The notes: a model not told the origin generated them from the letters alone. Positions 1-13,151 are shown, counted from the first letter of the stretch. The stretch is 64,000 nt of DNA from Apostichopus japonicus (GCF_037975245.1 NC_092565.1:10343499-10407498), one strand, 5' to 3'. Program-made: numbers and translations.

Positions 1-720
1 CCCAGAATACAGAGATAATAAAACATGGGCTAAATCTTTGTTTGTTTTTATGATCTTTAAAAATATAAAATTTTAGAAACAGAAATGCACTGAGCCAACT
101 TATTTATAGGCCTAATCGTTTTCAGTTGTTATTTTGCTTGCTCACATAACAAGCCTGTTTAGACCTAGGCTAGAGGAGAATCAGTACTTTGTTACACTAA
201 GTTTGTCTTTCGGTCGTTTGATTTAGTCTTACTAGTAGTACTAAAGTATATAATGGACCGGCGAAGACTAGAGAATACCCAGAGTTTTAGCAACTGCGTT
301 AAACTGTATCATCTGATCTATTATTTACGTCAATGAGTTTCATTCAATCTAGGATCAAAAAGAAAAAACTAATTAATCTTAACCTTTAAACTTTGCTACT
401 AAACAGATATGCTTGAATTACAAATAAATGTCAAAAAAACATCATAATCTACGAATCGATGCATATACATGTATACATATACATAAACAGAATAATTTGA
501 ATTCGCGCAAGTGAACCCTGCACTACATTGGACAGAAAAAAAACGTGCAATTAGACCAAACTAAACATACTAAATTTTCCGTTACTTCTACATAAAATAT
601 CAATACAAATACAACAACTTACTCTTTTGGCAGTATACTAAAAGCACATGTTACAGGGATGTAAGTGCAGCCCCCAAAAAAACCCGGAAAACTATTCGGA
701 GAAACCGGGGGAATGCCGTC
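1..720. other. AT-rich non-coding DNA
   Basis: I see no coding exon, RNA gene or clear transposon end here. Open frames are short and lack recognisable domains on either strand. Confidence 0.5.
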
Positions 721-859
721 CTAACACATCCTACTCCTAGCTCTGAATACTTACGCACTATCGTTATGTTGGCTAGCTCAAAAGTATTAGCGCTAACAGT
801 AACACATCCTACCCCTTGTTCTGACTACTTACACACTATCGTTATGTTAGGCTAGCTCC
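721..859. repeat. Two-copy direct repeat, period about 78 bp
   Basis: A segment of about 60 bp starting with CTAACACATCCTAC at 721-781 recurs at 799-859. Both copies carry the shared core CACTATCGTTATGTT followed by GGCTAGCTC. The copies differ by scattered substitutions, so this is an old local duplication with no visible coding content. Confidence 0.8.
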
Positions 860-2113
860 AAGTAACGAATACGTCGCAGCGAAATCCGGAATAAAAAACA
901 GTCTCACATTTGAAAGCGATCACGAATATCGACTATCATATGCGTATCCCGTAGATTTAGCCGCTCACAAATATCACAAGCGTTAATTCCGAAACTTATG
1001 TCGAGCACCAGCAGTTACGAATCAACGTGAATTAGGCAAGGTTTTTCAACGACAGAAATGAGCTATGGCGATTTGAAGTTCGCACGTACGCAACGATGTT
1101 CACATGGCACACACAATGTTGTACAGTGCAATGCGATGTGTAACAGGAAATGGTATTTTGCTTGATCGATGAGTGAAAATTGAAGTTAGCTTGCTGCAAC
1201 GGGCCAGGCATTTTTGCCGCGTTGTGTCTTTGATATTTGTACAATTTTGTGGAACTTTATTGGAATTAAAAAAAAACCGGATTACCGTAAAAATACGGAA
1301 GACTTACATCCCTGATGTTATAATAACTTCAGACTATCAAGCTTTCCTGAGAAAAAACGGTTAATACTTCTTACAGTAAACAAGTCGACCGTGAAGGAAT
1401 GTCGCAATTGTTTCCTGGGCGTGACCGGAAATTAAATACTAAAAAATGATAAATGAAAAGGTTAAATAGAACTGAAGCGTGCATCCTGACTGCTCGCAAC
1501 ATATAATACCGTTGACTAGCCAACATAATTTGTTCAGCCTACTGTGACTGTACGTTTGAAGGTCTAGCCTTGCTTATTCAATATCACAAAGCCTACCCAT
1601 TTAGATTCACATGGGAAATTACAGGAAATCTTTACCAAATGAGTGTAGACTTCAAATAAACTATCGAGACTTATAGTTCCAGCATTTGTTTGGGAATAAA
1701 TTAGAAGATTATGTGCCACTGTTCAATCTAGCCCAATACACACATAAGACATTGTTAATTGGTGTTTAGAATGCACACTTTAGTGTTGAGAATGCACTGC
1801 AGTACCCAGTAGAAGCCTATAGGCTACTCACTGTCATTGCACTTGTGTATTGCGAAACGCCAGCGTGACAACGTTAGCGTTACACTTACCATAATACAGT
1901 ACTAGTGCCAGTGGCCTAACAATTAACTTTAATTTTACCTTCAAGTTAAAGGAATAACAGGTAGGCCGATGATGGCAGTTAATACCTCCATTCTTCTAAA
2001 GACCTTCTTGGGTGATTTACGGTTGAAAGTTGCTTAGAGTGATCGTATGAAACTATGCCAAGTCCAGCAAGCTGCCGTTGCCTCTCGGTTTCCAAATTGA
2101 AGTGAATCGAATT
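860..2113. other. Non-coding DNA
   Basis: No gene-like signal. Two overlapping antisense frames of 60 to 70 codons near 1032-1364 have no domain, no splice context and no compositional bias, and I treat them as chance. Confidence 0.5.
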
Positions 2114-2345
2114 GGGTTAAAATACATTAGTCCGTCGACACCGACTAAGCTACGATTATGGCGTAAATCGGGTGTCCGTATCGTTCTTAGTCCATGGGTT
2201 AAAATACCTTAGTCCGTCGCCACCGACCAAGCTGCGATTATATTTTCCTTAGTCAGTGTAAACTGACTAAGAAGCAGCGATGAAACGAAGATTTTTGCTA
2301 GTCCGTGTGCATTAACTAACGTTACAGACTAATTTAACGTTAGTC
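2114..2345. repeat. Short direct repeats and palindrome built on TTAGTCCGT
   Basis: A unit of about 47 bp beginning GGGTTAAAATAC and containing TTAGTCCGTCG recurs at 2114-2160 and 2196-2242. It is followed by the palindrome TTAGTCAGTGTAAACTGACT (from 2249). Two further TAGTCCGTG words follow to about 2345. The recurring TTAGTC/GACTAA words in both orientations suggest a decayed element with subterminal repeats. Confidence 0.6.
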
Positions 2346-2639
2346 CGTGGCAATATTGACTAGTTTATTTTTTCAGTGTTCATGCGCTTTTTGATATAGT
2401 TCTTATAGGCCTATATAGCTACTCTTCTGAAAATTTGAGAATTTGCTCAATTTAATATTAGAGTGTCGAGAGAGAGGATTCAACCCGAACACGTTTTTAA
2501 TATATGGGCATATTTGATAAAATTTTAAGCTTTGATACTTGTAGTAGCCCAACAAAATTTTGAGCTCATCCCATATCGTCTTTCAAATGAGTTTGATGTT
2601 CTTTGTTTATCAAGACATTCAATATTTACGTATATATTC

Positions 2640-3345
2640 ATACCTGAAAAGCTCCTTTAACATAAAACTGATGATGACGCCAGCTCCTCGGTCAAGGCCC
2701 CTGACATTAATGTTATTTTATTATTTCATAAATTCTAATAACTCTATCAAACAGCATTTCTCCATATACCCGACACATGGCACTAATGGAGAAATCCAAA
2801 TAACATGTCCCTGTCACAAATAGAATAGTTGTGTTGCCTCAGTAAACATATATGCTACGCCCTTAAATCAACAGAGGGCGCTGTCATACCGGTCCTTTCT
2901 AGTTCCGCGAAACTTGACAAGCTGCAGCCTGTGAAATCATCGAGGATTCCTTTGAGGAATCTCTGACGGACACATTTGAGCAGACTACCTGCACTTTCTC
3001 TAATTCACCCAGTGTGTGACATATTCGAGCTTACATTTGATTTTTAACCACTCATAACTATAGCACATTTATGAAATTTTGCCTACCGTTCATTTGGGCA
3101 ACTTTAAACATGTCGGACCGTTAATCAATCAGAAAGCTTCTTTGAATTATTTTCAATCACATCCGCTAACCTAATTTTCAGCTTTGGGCGTCGGTAGAAT
3201 TGTAAACAAGTCTCCAAACTGGAGTTAACTGGAATTATACCTGCGATTCTTCTCGTAGTTATTAAAGACGAGATCATTTGAAACATATTATTCAGATATG
3301 CTACAGCGCTTTGCAAAATCTTTGTATCGACTAATAACAACGACC
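2640..3345. repeat. Dispersed repeat family A, copy 1
   Basis: This stretch resembles two other places in the window. Its first third matches 35440-35700, sharing ACATAAATTCTAATAACTC-like text (CATAAATTCTAATAACTC here). Its last two thirds match 48300-48780, sharing GAAACTTGACAAGCT and TCCTTTGAGGAATCTC and ending in ATTCTTCTCGTA. Similarity is interrupted by indels, as expected for an old multicopy transposon. No terminal inverted repeat or transposase was recognised, so the class is unknown. Confidence 0.7.
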
Positions 3346-6300
3346 TAGGTAGAAACGTTCAAGGTCCACATTTGAATGCCTCAGTGTGGACAACTCCTTT
3401 TTGAGTATTTTCTCAAAAGTGAGTAATTAATTGAAATATGCGCTAATGTGAATTGTGTGTACTGTTATGTTATAATAGTTTACACATGTACCCTTTACCC
3501 TATATAAAGATTGATTTATCAAGTTTGCGTTCAACAAACAATGCCGCTTGTTTACTTATGATAATGTAAGGTGATAAGGCACGTATCAGTTAGTAAGCTT
3601 ACATGAGTGATGTAACCGTGATTCCACGAGTTATTAATGTTGAATAGATATATGCCCCACCATCTGAGCGAGATAATGTGTTTGTGACGGAATTTTGAAT
3701 TGATGATAAACAAGCAGTTCTGTGAAGTTGCAGCAGTGCTTGTTTGAATCAGTGGCGGTAGCCAAGGAAACCCAAAAAATGTTTTCGGACCTTCTAATTT
3801 TTATCACATACACGCAAAGTCTTATACAATGCAACATATACACTATGTACTACAGAAATGGATGGAAATAATTTGGCATCTCATCCGCATTTTACCCAAA
3901 CGAAACATTCAAAAAGTAGGGGGCACCCTCCCTTTAGACCCCTCGCCAGGACTCACATCAGCCGACTTTTTGTGCCCCTCTTTACGGACATCACGTGATC
4001 AGTAGTCAGTAGAACAGTTAGAATTATGTGCCGGGGGGGGGGGGGGGTAGAGGGATGTAGGGGTAATGTTGTTTAAAACTAACTCAGGTGAAAAGTTTAG
4101 GAGTTTATTGGTTGGGGATAAAGGCACCTTTATCCTGTTCGAGAATTTCGTTTTCATCACACCCCGAAACCCATACCTCCCCTTCCCTCTGAACCCCCCC
4201 CCCCCACCCACCAGTTGCGTTGTTGACGAGACTTGATGTAAACCGTAAGAAACGTATGGTGTCTCTCTTGTTACTGTTAGAAAGTGTACATTGTTGTAAT
4301 TGTTATAGGATTGACTGGTGGCCATCAATGTAAACCTTATACGGGAGAGAACATTATTCAACACTGCTAGTCGAAACTCCCATTTCCAGGGGCGGGAATT
4401 GATGTGTGAAAGTGGGGGGGGGCGTGTCCTCCTCCCCTTAGAGAAACTTCGATTTATACAGCCCCTAGATGTAAGTTTGGTGCAGTAGGTAGTTCTCAAT
4501 GCTAGTTGTGTATATATTTGAAAATGTAATCATGCTATTTGTTATTATGCTATCAAAGTGTTGCCGGATTTATTTAGCGACATAAAAAGTAACAAATTGA
4601 TTGAAATAAGTATCGTCACTATGAGTCTGTCTTTTTTTATAGCCTGTGTAATGGCATTATTAATAAGTTTAAAAGTATCGCACATGGTTGTCAGTATTGC
4701 TGTAGCATAACCAACCAAATTACCAATCAAATTGGATAAAAATGCCAACTCAAGATCTTGGAAAAAGTTGGGGCAAGTCCCCCCCCCCCCCTCACCACCT
4801 TCCAGACAAAGTTGTGCTTGTATACCAAATACACGTGAGCATGTGTGTAGCGCGTGCTTTCATCGGTTCCACCGGAAGTTCTTACGGTTACGATTACACT
4901 CACTTCCATCATAAGGGCAGGACGTTACAGATTTACTTCAGTTCCTGAATGCCCGGACTCGCATCAGTAAGTTCGGAATTAATACCATCGTCTTGGAATT
5001 CTAATCATAAATTCCAAGAAAGAAATTCCTCAAGCATAATTCGGTGGAGCGAACTGACTGTTATAGCAGTAATCAACATTGTAACTCGATTAGTTAGTTT
5101 GTTTGATTGATAATTGTTTGTGTTTTTTTGTTTTATGATAGGTTTTTGCTCTCTTCATCTATTTTATTTTCCTCTGAAACAAAGTAGGATCGTGTAGAAA
5201 AAGAATACCTTTTAATGAGATGATTTTTAATATTTTATTTAAGTTTTCATTTTTTTCTTTTTTTCTTTTTTTTCTTTTATTATTAGATGATTTGCATAGT
5301 TTCCGTCAAAATTAGTTGATTTGTACATACTGAAATCATGATTTCATAAGGCTACCCAGTCTCTAAATTCACGTAATACCGATTGACGCCCAACCCACCC
5401 ACGCGACCCCTATATCCCAACCCATATAAGTGCCCAATGTCATCCACATGGAGTCACTTGATCTGGTTTCATAGTTCTATACATATTATACAAGGTTAAA
5501 TATAAAAAACACCAAGATAATGCCATACCCCCCCCCAACCCACCCACCCCCACACTTCCCCGGCTCCTGCACCTTCTACCCAATGGACTAGTATTCCTTG
5601 AAACTATCCGTCTACACGAAGCATACAGAACGCCCAGCAATTAAGCGTATCTCAAAAATCGAATCTTACCAAGGACAGGGCCACTCCAACTAACGAATTT
5701 GCTTTTGTGTATTAGGCCTATACTCTAACCATGAAAATTCGTTAGCATTATGGATACTTCTACCATGCATATTACATCAGACACAGAACTCATTAACGTT
5801 ACAAGGTCGACATATTCATACGTAAATATGGTATGACCTTACTTTGTATTGACCACAGGAATGTATTGCTTCAATTTTTCCTTAATATATTCCATTATGA
5901 CGGCTCGAACCGTAACGCAGAAAACTCCTTCCATTGAGAAATCTTTGACTGCAATGGTATGCGTAATCCTTGCCTAATACTCATTCGTCCACTTGCGTTA
6001 ACCTACTATGGCTTACCGTGATCCTTTACTCCTCATAAATATTCATGAAATACTTGAGATGCCTTTCCATTTGAAGGAAGCACCGTCCAATATCCCAGTA
6101 TCGGTTTCCCTCTGTGAGGTAATGAATAAACATTATGCTGTGACGTCATAAAGAAACAAAATGCCTCTGAACTCAGTTCGAAATCTACACAGGTTGAAAT
6201 GATTCTATTTTTGCATAGTCATAAAAAATATATAAATTTGGGTTACGTCCGTGACAAATTACCCATAGGATAGTTGACTATTTTAGGCTGCGTGCATAGT

Positions 6301-7212
6301 TTTTGAAATACCTTGAAAGTACAAAACATATTTGAAAACATCGATCCATGTCTATCACACTAGGATTGGTTCAGTTGTCATTCATGTTTATGTTATATGA
6401 AAGAGGACAATAAAAGAAACACAATGGTGAAAATACTGTTCAAATATCTTTTTCGGTTAAAGAGATATTCAAGTGTAAAGTTTTATCAGATTGTGTAGAA
6501 ACTGCTGAAATCTGACTAGCTGTGATGTAACATCCTCACATTCCTGAAAAGTCTTTGTTTTTTCTCTAAATATTTTGTGAGATAATCATGACTTTCAACC
6601 AAAAGATATGTCAGGAGATCTCATATTTGTCAAAGGAAGTATTTGAGATTAAACATCTGAAGAATTTTTGATTATATTATTTTCAAATGTGTTAAAAAAC
6701 ATGTAAATAATGTTTAAAGAAATATATTCACAAATGTTAAGGAAGAGAGGATGTGACATCACACCCTCACAGTTAGTCTTTCTACACCAGTCGTTTTCAA
6801 AGAAATTTTGATATCTTCAAAGTGTCATATCTCCTTAACAGAGCATGCTATCATGGTAGTTTCCTCACTGTTCTTTTTGTCTTTTTGTGCTTTTTCATAC
6901 AAAATAGACATGTCAAACACCTGAACCAATCCTTTAAATATTCTCCCGATTCGTCGTTAACGCAATCCAGGGACTCCGAAGGTCACCGTTTGACAGCGAA
7001 ATTAATATTATCCGGAGACTTTGTGTTGCCTTTAAAAGGTGGAATACATAAAAGACACAAACATATAATATCGATTACATGCAGTGATTGTATGATGTTT
7101 CTTCATCATAAAGTAAAGATCTACAACCCAAACAATGCAATATATATTAATGAAAGGAAAGCCACATTTGTTATACGGTGTTTTTGTCTTTCAAAAGTAA
7201 TAAATATCAAGA
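3346..7212. other. Non-coding DNA with long G/C homopolymers
   Basis: No gene recognised. The region holds G or C runs of 8 to 14 bases near 4024, 4196, 4415, 4780 and 5529, a T-rich tract near 5250-5280, and weakly self-similar AT-rich sequence at 6400-6850. Frames of up to 194 codons here run through the homopolymers or the TA repeat and translate to low-complexity peptide. Confidence 0.5.
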
Positions 7213-7348
<136 letters not shown>

Positions 7349-7817
7349 GCGACTTCAAGGGATGTATAGGCAAATTTATTTTATTTTTTTTTATTATTTA
7401 ATTTAACTAAACGCGGTACGGTACTAAACAAACATCCTGATGGAATATGCATGCAATTCCTACTTTGCGAAAGGATAGTTGAAATTGTCACTTTCTACCA
7501 TAAGGCTATAGGGAACTTGGAGCAAACAGGTGTGATTTCAGGTTACACAGTTTCTGCAAATTCTTTCTTTCAATAATTCTCTTTCTTCTAATTGTCTTCT
7601 TCTTGGATTGGATAATGTTCCAGTTTTGCTTTGGGCGAAGTTAAGCTAACAATATATTTAATCAACGGCTATAGAAGAAAATTGGATCTTTGATAATTTC
7701 ATGATATACAACATGTCATACAACATGTGTTACATTCTTTCTCCTAAACACGGTTTGGCTTGCGTCAAAGAGTGATAATTCTGTGTACATTGTCAGATTC
7801 AAAGCACCAGGGGTGCA
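7349..7817. other. Non-coding DNA
   Basis: Nothing recognisable between the microsatellite and the MITE target site. Confidence 0.5.
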
Positions 7818-7825
7818 CTCTATAC

Positions 7826-8184
7826 CAAGGGCGTAGGAACCGGGGGGGCTGGGGGCGCCAGCCCCCAGTGAAAAATGTGGAGGGGCGGAAGTATCATTCC
7901 GCCCCCCCCCCCCGGTTCGCAAGTCAGAAAACCCCTTTTTCATTTCTACATGAGGAAAAAAAATCTCATTTGGAGCATCAAATTGCATCTAAGGCCAAGT
8001 GAAAATACAAAATTAAGTTTACAAAATGGAGTGGGCGTTGAAGTGTGCTATATTGCACCAAATTGCATCTGAGGCCACCTGGAAATGCAAAAAATTCCAA
8101 AGGGGAGGGGGTGTCCCCCCTCCCCCAGGCCGGCCATCAGTCTTCAGCCCCCCCCCCACTCAAAAGTACCTTCCTACGCCACTG
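7826..8184 (+). mobile_element. hAT-like MITE, copy 1 (359 bp)
   Basis: The left end reads CAAGGGCGTAGGAA and the right end, read on the other strand, CAGTGGCGTAGGAA, so the termini are inverted repeats. The element is flanked by an exact 8-bp direct repeat, CTCTATAC, at 7818-7825 and 8185-8192. An 8-bp duplication plus CAG-type ends is typical of the hAT superfamily, and CTCTATAC fits the nTCTAnAn preference. The interior has long G and C runs and no transposase, so the copy is non-autonomous. A second copy lies in reverse orientation at 10379-10760. Short frames inside are not genes. Confidence 0.92.
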
Positions 8185-8192
8185 CTCTATAC

Positions 8193-9002
8193 CATCATAA
8201 CACGTGCGTGTTAGGCGCTTCCAATGACAGATGGAATGCATATATAAACGCATTTACACCATGCAATATGATCATTGTAGGAGAGTTATGGAATTAAATC
8301 TGCGACGCGATTCGGTTCTACCGTTTCGCCTAATGAGTTCGAAAAAGGACGAAACCGGTCGTGAAGGCCTTGTTACCTTTTGAAAAGTTTCAAAGAAACG
8401 TAGTCATAATGTAAATTTAAGGCTAATTCCATCACAATCCCATAAACTAAGAGAATGTGACAACTTGACGATGTGTTAAAACGGTCCACCTATTTGATGT
8501 GTTATAATTATAACACGCAACGTCCCCATGATTACTTTCTCGCTGTATACGTTTACACATTTCATCCAAGTGTACAGCGTGTATACTCATGCATGTGAGC
8601 TTTCTGAAATGTAATATCAGTTCTGCTATAATTGAATGGTGTAAGTTAATATGTTGCAATGTTGCATCTGGCAATTTGCCGATAACCACATTATATTGAC
8701 GTTTTTTTTTTTGGGGGGGGGGGTTGGCATATAGCAACGGTCGTGTCTGTTTATTTTCCTTCCTTACACGTCAGTCTTTATTCATCGATGGCATGTAGCT
8801 TCATTAATGTAGCTTATCAATAATTCTAAGTCGCTGACATATAGATTATAACTTTCAATACCAATAATAAGTAATAACAAGTAAAAGGGTAACCACCCAA
8901 CAACCCAGATCATTGAAATTAAATCGCTGCTTCTACCGATATGCAGCTTGAATTTCAGTTTCAAGAAAGGGAAACATACTATTGTTCAAAGCAAGTGCAT
9001 GC
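8193..9002. other. Non-coding DNA
   Basis: No gene recognised. One T10/G10 run lies at about 8703-8722. Confidence 0.5.
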
Positions 9003-9250
9003 ATTATAGTATATATACATATATATAATAGATACTATTATGTATAATAATATATATATACATATATATATATATTATGTATAATATATATATTATACAT
9101 AATATATATATATAATAGATACTATTATGTATAATAATATATATATATTTATATACATAATAGTATCTATTATATATATATATTATGTATTATAATAATA
9201 TATATATATATTTATATACATAATAGTATCTATTATATTGTATATTACAT
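9003..9250. repeat. TA-rich tract with nested inverted repeats
   Basis: The words ATAGATACTATTATGTATAA (about 9028 and 9114) and their complements ATAATAGTATCTATTATA (about 9167 and 9220) alternate within TATA repeats. The arrangement could fold into a cruciform or hairpin. No coding capacity. Confidence 0.85.
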
Positions 9251-10097
9251 ATTATACATTGTATACTATATTGAATATTGGATATCGTAAAATGGATACT
9301 ATGCGTTTTGTAGGCTATTGCATATTATGTAATGTGCGTTGTATGATGTTTCCTACCCCTACTTCCCTACCCCACTACAACCCACACCAACTTCTGAACT
9401 TACAACGCTGAAGTAGAACGACATCAAAAACCCAACCGTTCTATTCCTTAATTGCAGGTGTTTAACCAATTTACCTTCCTTGGCTTAAGTGACCCTAAGT
9501 GCGCATGCTCAATGGTTCTGTGCAGTTTAACGCAGATTTTATGATTATTTTATTTGCCATCATAGACAGCTTAATGACGTTAATGTTTACTATTGGTGGG
9601 CAGCAATACTTGACGCGACGGATGAGCAAATACACCACGTATCCCGGCCGGGTTTTAAGACGGAGAATGAAAACAAACAAAAATTTATATTCCTACCGTT
9701 GGAACTTCTATCTATATGCTAAAGGTCACCCACCCGTAAAACTATCGAACGTTTACAATGCTAACATCAAGAGCGTAAATATTGAGCTAGAATCTCGCCA
9801 ACGTTTCTGTCATCTCATTTGCTATGAATTCATCCTACAGGATATATTCTACACCGTGCGCCATGATATGCTGAGAGTTTAAAATTATCACGCTGGTCTA
9901 CCGTAGCTTATCTTGAAGCAATGAACTGGGCATGGTTCTAACTTTACCGTTTAATAACAAGTTAAAAATAGACCAACAAACTTGCTCAGTTGCGTGTATT
10001 CAACATTTGTGATGCGACGTTCTAATTGTGACGTTAAAAACCAAACCGTTGTCTGATTGGTGCATTTATGATATCACATGACATCATGACATCACAT
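9251..10097. other. Non-coding DNA with one unassigned open frame
   Basis: A 127-codon ATG frame runs at 9499-9882 (plus). It is hydrophobic near its start and basic in the middle, matches no family I recognise, has no paralogue here and overlaps a 61-codon antisense frame. I do not call it a gene. Confidence 0.4.
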
Positions 10098-10181
10098 GAC
10101 TTCGGTCAGCTTGCGGCTTTGACAAGCCAATGAGGTGAGGCTTCTTCGCGAATTCCTGCTTGCAGAACGGATCTAAAATAT
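10098..10181 (+). repeat. SINE 3' body fragment
   Basis: The text from CTTCGGTCAGCTTGCGGCTT through TTCCTGCTTGCAG to GGATCTAAAATA recurs at 24531-24607 with few changes and one short insertion here (GAGGT). At the other locus it sits 3' of a tRNA-like promoter, so this copy looks like a 5'-truncated SINE. It is preceded by short ACATCA/ACATGA direct repeats. Confidence 0.75.
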
Positions 10182-10378
10182 GTAGGGGGCCTACATACAT
10201 GATGCACATTATCTGATCCGAGTTCACTATTGGTATACTATAGCTGCAAATATCTCGAAAACTGTGCGAAGGAATTGCATGAATATTTCGTTATTGTATA
10301 TCTTTGAATATAAACATGGGCCACATTCATCAATGACCGCAATTAACTTAAATTATAATCCATAGGAATACTAGTTAT

Positions 10379-10760
10379 CAGTGGCGTAGGAAGGTACTTT
10401 TGAGTGGGGGGGGGGGGCTGAAGACTGATGGCCGGCCTGGGGGAGGTGTCTAAGGGGAGGGGGTTCCCCCTCCCCTTTGGATTTGTTTGCATTTCCAGGT
10501 GGCCTCAGATGCAATTTGGTGCAATTTGGTGCAATATAGCACACTTCAACACCCACTCCATTTTGTAAACTTAATTTTGTATTTTCACCTGGCCTTAGAT
10601 GCAATTTGGTGCTCCAAATGAGATTTTTTCTCATTTAGAAATGAAAAAGGGGTTTTCTGACTTGCGAACCGGGGGGTGGAATGATACTTCCGCCCCTCCA
10701 CATTTTTCACTGGGGGCTGGCGCCCCCCCCCCCCCCAGCCCCCCGGTTCCTACGCCCTTG
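10379..10760 (-). mobile_element. hAT-like MITE, copy 2 (382 bp)
   Basis: The left end is CAGTGGCGTAGGAA and the right end is TTCCTACGCCCTTG, the same termini as the element at 7826 but inverted. The flanks carry an exact 8-bp duplication, CTAGTTAT, at 10371-10378 and 10761-10768. The interior is collinear with copy 1 (same GCAATTTGGTGC words, a G/C run at the same relative places) with a 12-bp local duplication of GGTGCAATTT. No transposase. The independent target duplications show two separate insertions. Confidence 0.92.
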
Positions 10761-10768
10761 CTAGTTAT

Positions 10769-11358
10769 GAAAATTCATAACGACTCCTCCTGGTTATAGA
10801 GCACGAGATTGATATGTCAATCCGTGGGTGCATATTCTACTTTGTAGTCAGAACGTATAGACCTATCGTTCATTTTTGTCGACTCTACAATGATCCCGAT
10901 TGATTTCCATTTGTAGTGCCTGACACTTTTATCACCTATGACGAATTATTCCATTGTTGTGCCCACAGTTTTGTCAAACGCTTTGTTGATACCAACCAAT
11001 TCAAATTTAGATTGGCTGATACCATATTTGATGTGATTGCTGATATTAATATTTCTAGTATAAAGTGTGAAACATTTCAGTGAAATTCACCATCTCTTAT
11101 TTTTGTTGGTCAAAACAAGACGGATTTCCTTCAACGCACGATTAAATCATGGCAAAAGGCGCTACCCCCCCCCCCCCCCCTTATAAGTGACAAGCAACTG
11201 GCCTTTATAACATGGCATAGGCCTATAACATGCGGTATGATATCCTCCAGGGGTGCAGTATATAAACTAAAGAGTACAGCACAATAAACACCAACACCAC
11301 AATAACACCACAACAACACCACAATAAAGAGGCAGAGTTTTCGAAAACACCGACCTTA
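10769..11358. other. Non-coding DNA
   Basis: No gene seen. A C16 run lies at about 11165. Confidence 0.5.
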
Positions 11359-11389
11359 TACACACACACACACACACACATACACACAC
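11359..11389. repeat. (AC)n microsatellite
   Basis: About fifteen CA dinucleotides with one T interruption. Confidence 0.95.
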
Positions 11390-11798
11390 GTTGTATCCTT
11401 CCTCTAGTTTATGATTAAAACCGCTATAAAGGCAACTAAAGGTAAAACCGAATCGATAATGAAGCCTGGACAAAATAATATCGTGATCAATAAATTGTCC
11501 CAAAAGCAGCACTTAAATCAAGCATCATCATCAGACAAACGATGCCGTGGTAGTCAGGGGCTTTATAACACATCATTGTGCACTGTTATAAGTAGTATAC
11601 AGTTTCACTGCTTGGAACCTTACGATAAGCATGACTGACATTTAATTAGGACCATTAGATCATGTTTTTTCGAAGGAACGAGCCAAGATGAAAAAGTTAT
11701 AGATTTCTCAATAATTTGAGAAATGATAAATTGGATATAGGACGATAGCTTTCAAAAACATTACTATGAAGATGGCACATTTTGAACAGGGAGCCGGC

Positions 11799-12006
11799 CG
11801 ATTATTATTGAACGCGATATGGGTAAAATACGTTAACAATGTCATGATTTGTAGCTACAACCGATTAATATTGAACGCGATATGGGTAAAATACGTTAAC
11901 AATGTCCTGATTTGTAGCTACAACCACGTAAATTCGTTAACATTGTCCTGATTTGTAGCTACAACCATGTAAAATTCGTTAACAATGTCCTGATTTGTAG
12001 CTACAA
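11799..12006. repeat. Four-unit minisatellite
   Basis: Two units of about 63 bp starting CGATTA at 11799 and 11862 share TTGAACGCGATATGGGTAAA. They are followed by two truncated units of about 42 bp (about 11924 and 11966). Every unit ends in GATTTGTAGCTACAA. The truncated units lack the first 20 bases, which suggests unequal exchange. Confidence 0.9.
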
Positions 12007-13151
12007 TTTTACAAATTATCTGCATGAAAGATCCCGAGCCGAAAATGTACTTTTCTGGAATTATTTTGAAAATACATGTCATCACGTATGTAGACAATTA
12101 TGGTCATTAAATAGGCAAAAATATAATATTAAACTTCAATTGTGAGATTGTTTTATAATGGTGTGTGTGATTAAGTATGTGCTATTACGGATTATGAATA
12201 GCCGTTGTATAAATTTAGACCTTTTCTTCCCATTAGCATTAATCTGGGTCCATACCATGCATTTATAAGGAAACATAAGTAAAGGAATTATAAGTAAAGC
12301 AAGCTAGTCTGTGTCACCAACTTGACCCTTCATTATTGCCAACTCGAACTGAGTGATCCCAACAGGCTATATGATTGATGGTCACCCACTAAACGCCTAC
12401 ACAAAACCAAGGAGTTGTTATAACGACTCCCTGCACAAACAAATGGTGGCGTACATCGTTATTGTGTAGATTCATATCCATGGTAACGTCGTGATCTGAT
12501 TTAAATGTTACCGCACTTTCAGAGCGTATAGTCAGACCAGGGAGTTGTTCCATAACAACTCCCAGCATCTCTCAGCCCAAGTAAACCTGATCTGATATCA
12601 AATAGCTGTCGCACGCAGGTTACGACCTTCGCCTTTAAGGTCGATGCGAGTCATTGCCAGTGACTACGATTCATGATTCATGACTCCGATTGGCTTAGAC
12701 CTACTGTCGTGTGACTCGTATCTAACTCACTATTGGAGGAAAGACTTGGGGTGACTTCAGTGTGACTTTTGAAAGTTCTCCGAAAAACTCACGTCATATA
12801 TGTCACATTACAACACTGTTGCGACATTAATGGATTGCCATGAATGGGACAAAGTCATCTTATTTTGTCAAATTAATTATATGCAATTAAATTACTTTCC
12901 GAAAACAAGTTTTCTTTAAGACTTCCAACCTTAATCCTATAGTTCCAGCCCTTACAACAAGACTAGGCGATACATCTCTATGTACTATATAAATTACCAG
13001 CTCCACATGCGGCCTGTGTTTTTATTTACTATAGTTTACTCGTACTTTTATATGGATTCTGATATTAATAAAATGCCCACAAAATCTGTAGCCTGATATC
13101 ACTAGTACTCCAGTCTTCTGTGTAAACTTAAAATGATACTTTTTAAGAAAA
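12007..13151. other. Non-coding DNA with two palindromes
   Basis: No gene. GGAGTTGTTATAACGACTCC at 12411-12430 and a near-identical palindrome at 12541-12562 share their arms (GGAGTTGTT / AACAACTCC) with a third at 61959-61977. They may be ends of a foldback element or short regulatory palindromes. I cannot tell which. Confidence 0.5.

Noticed and set aside
3999-4499. 166-codon frame on the minus strand
   Set aside because: Runs through several G/C homopolymers, is rich in Gly and Pro, and has no family resemblance or exon borders.
9499-9882. 127-codon frame beginning with ATG
   Set aside because: No recognisable domain, antisense overlap, no transcription signal; could be chance. Kept only as a note in the region entry.
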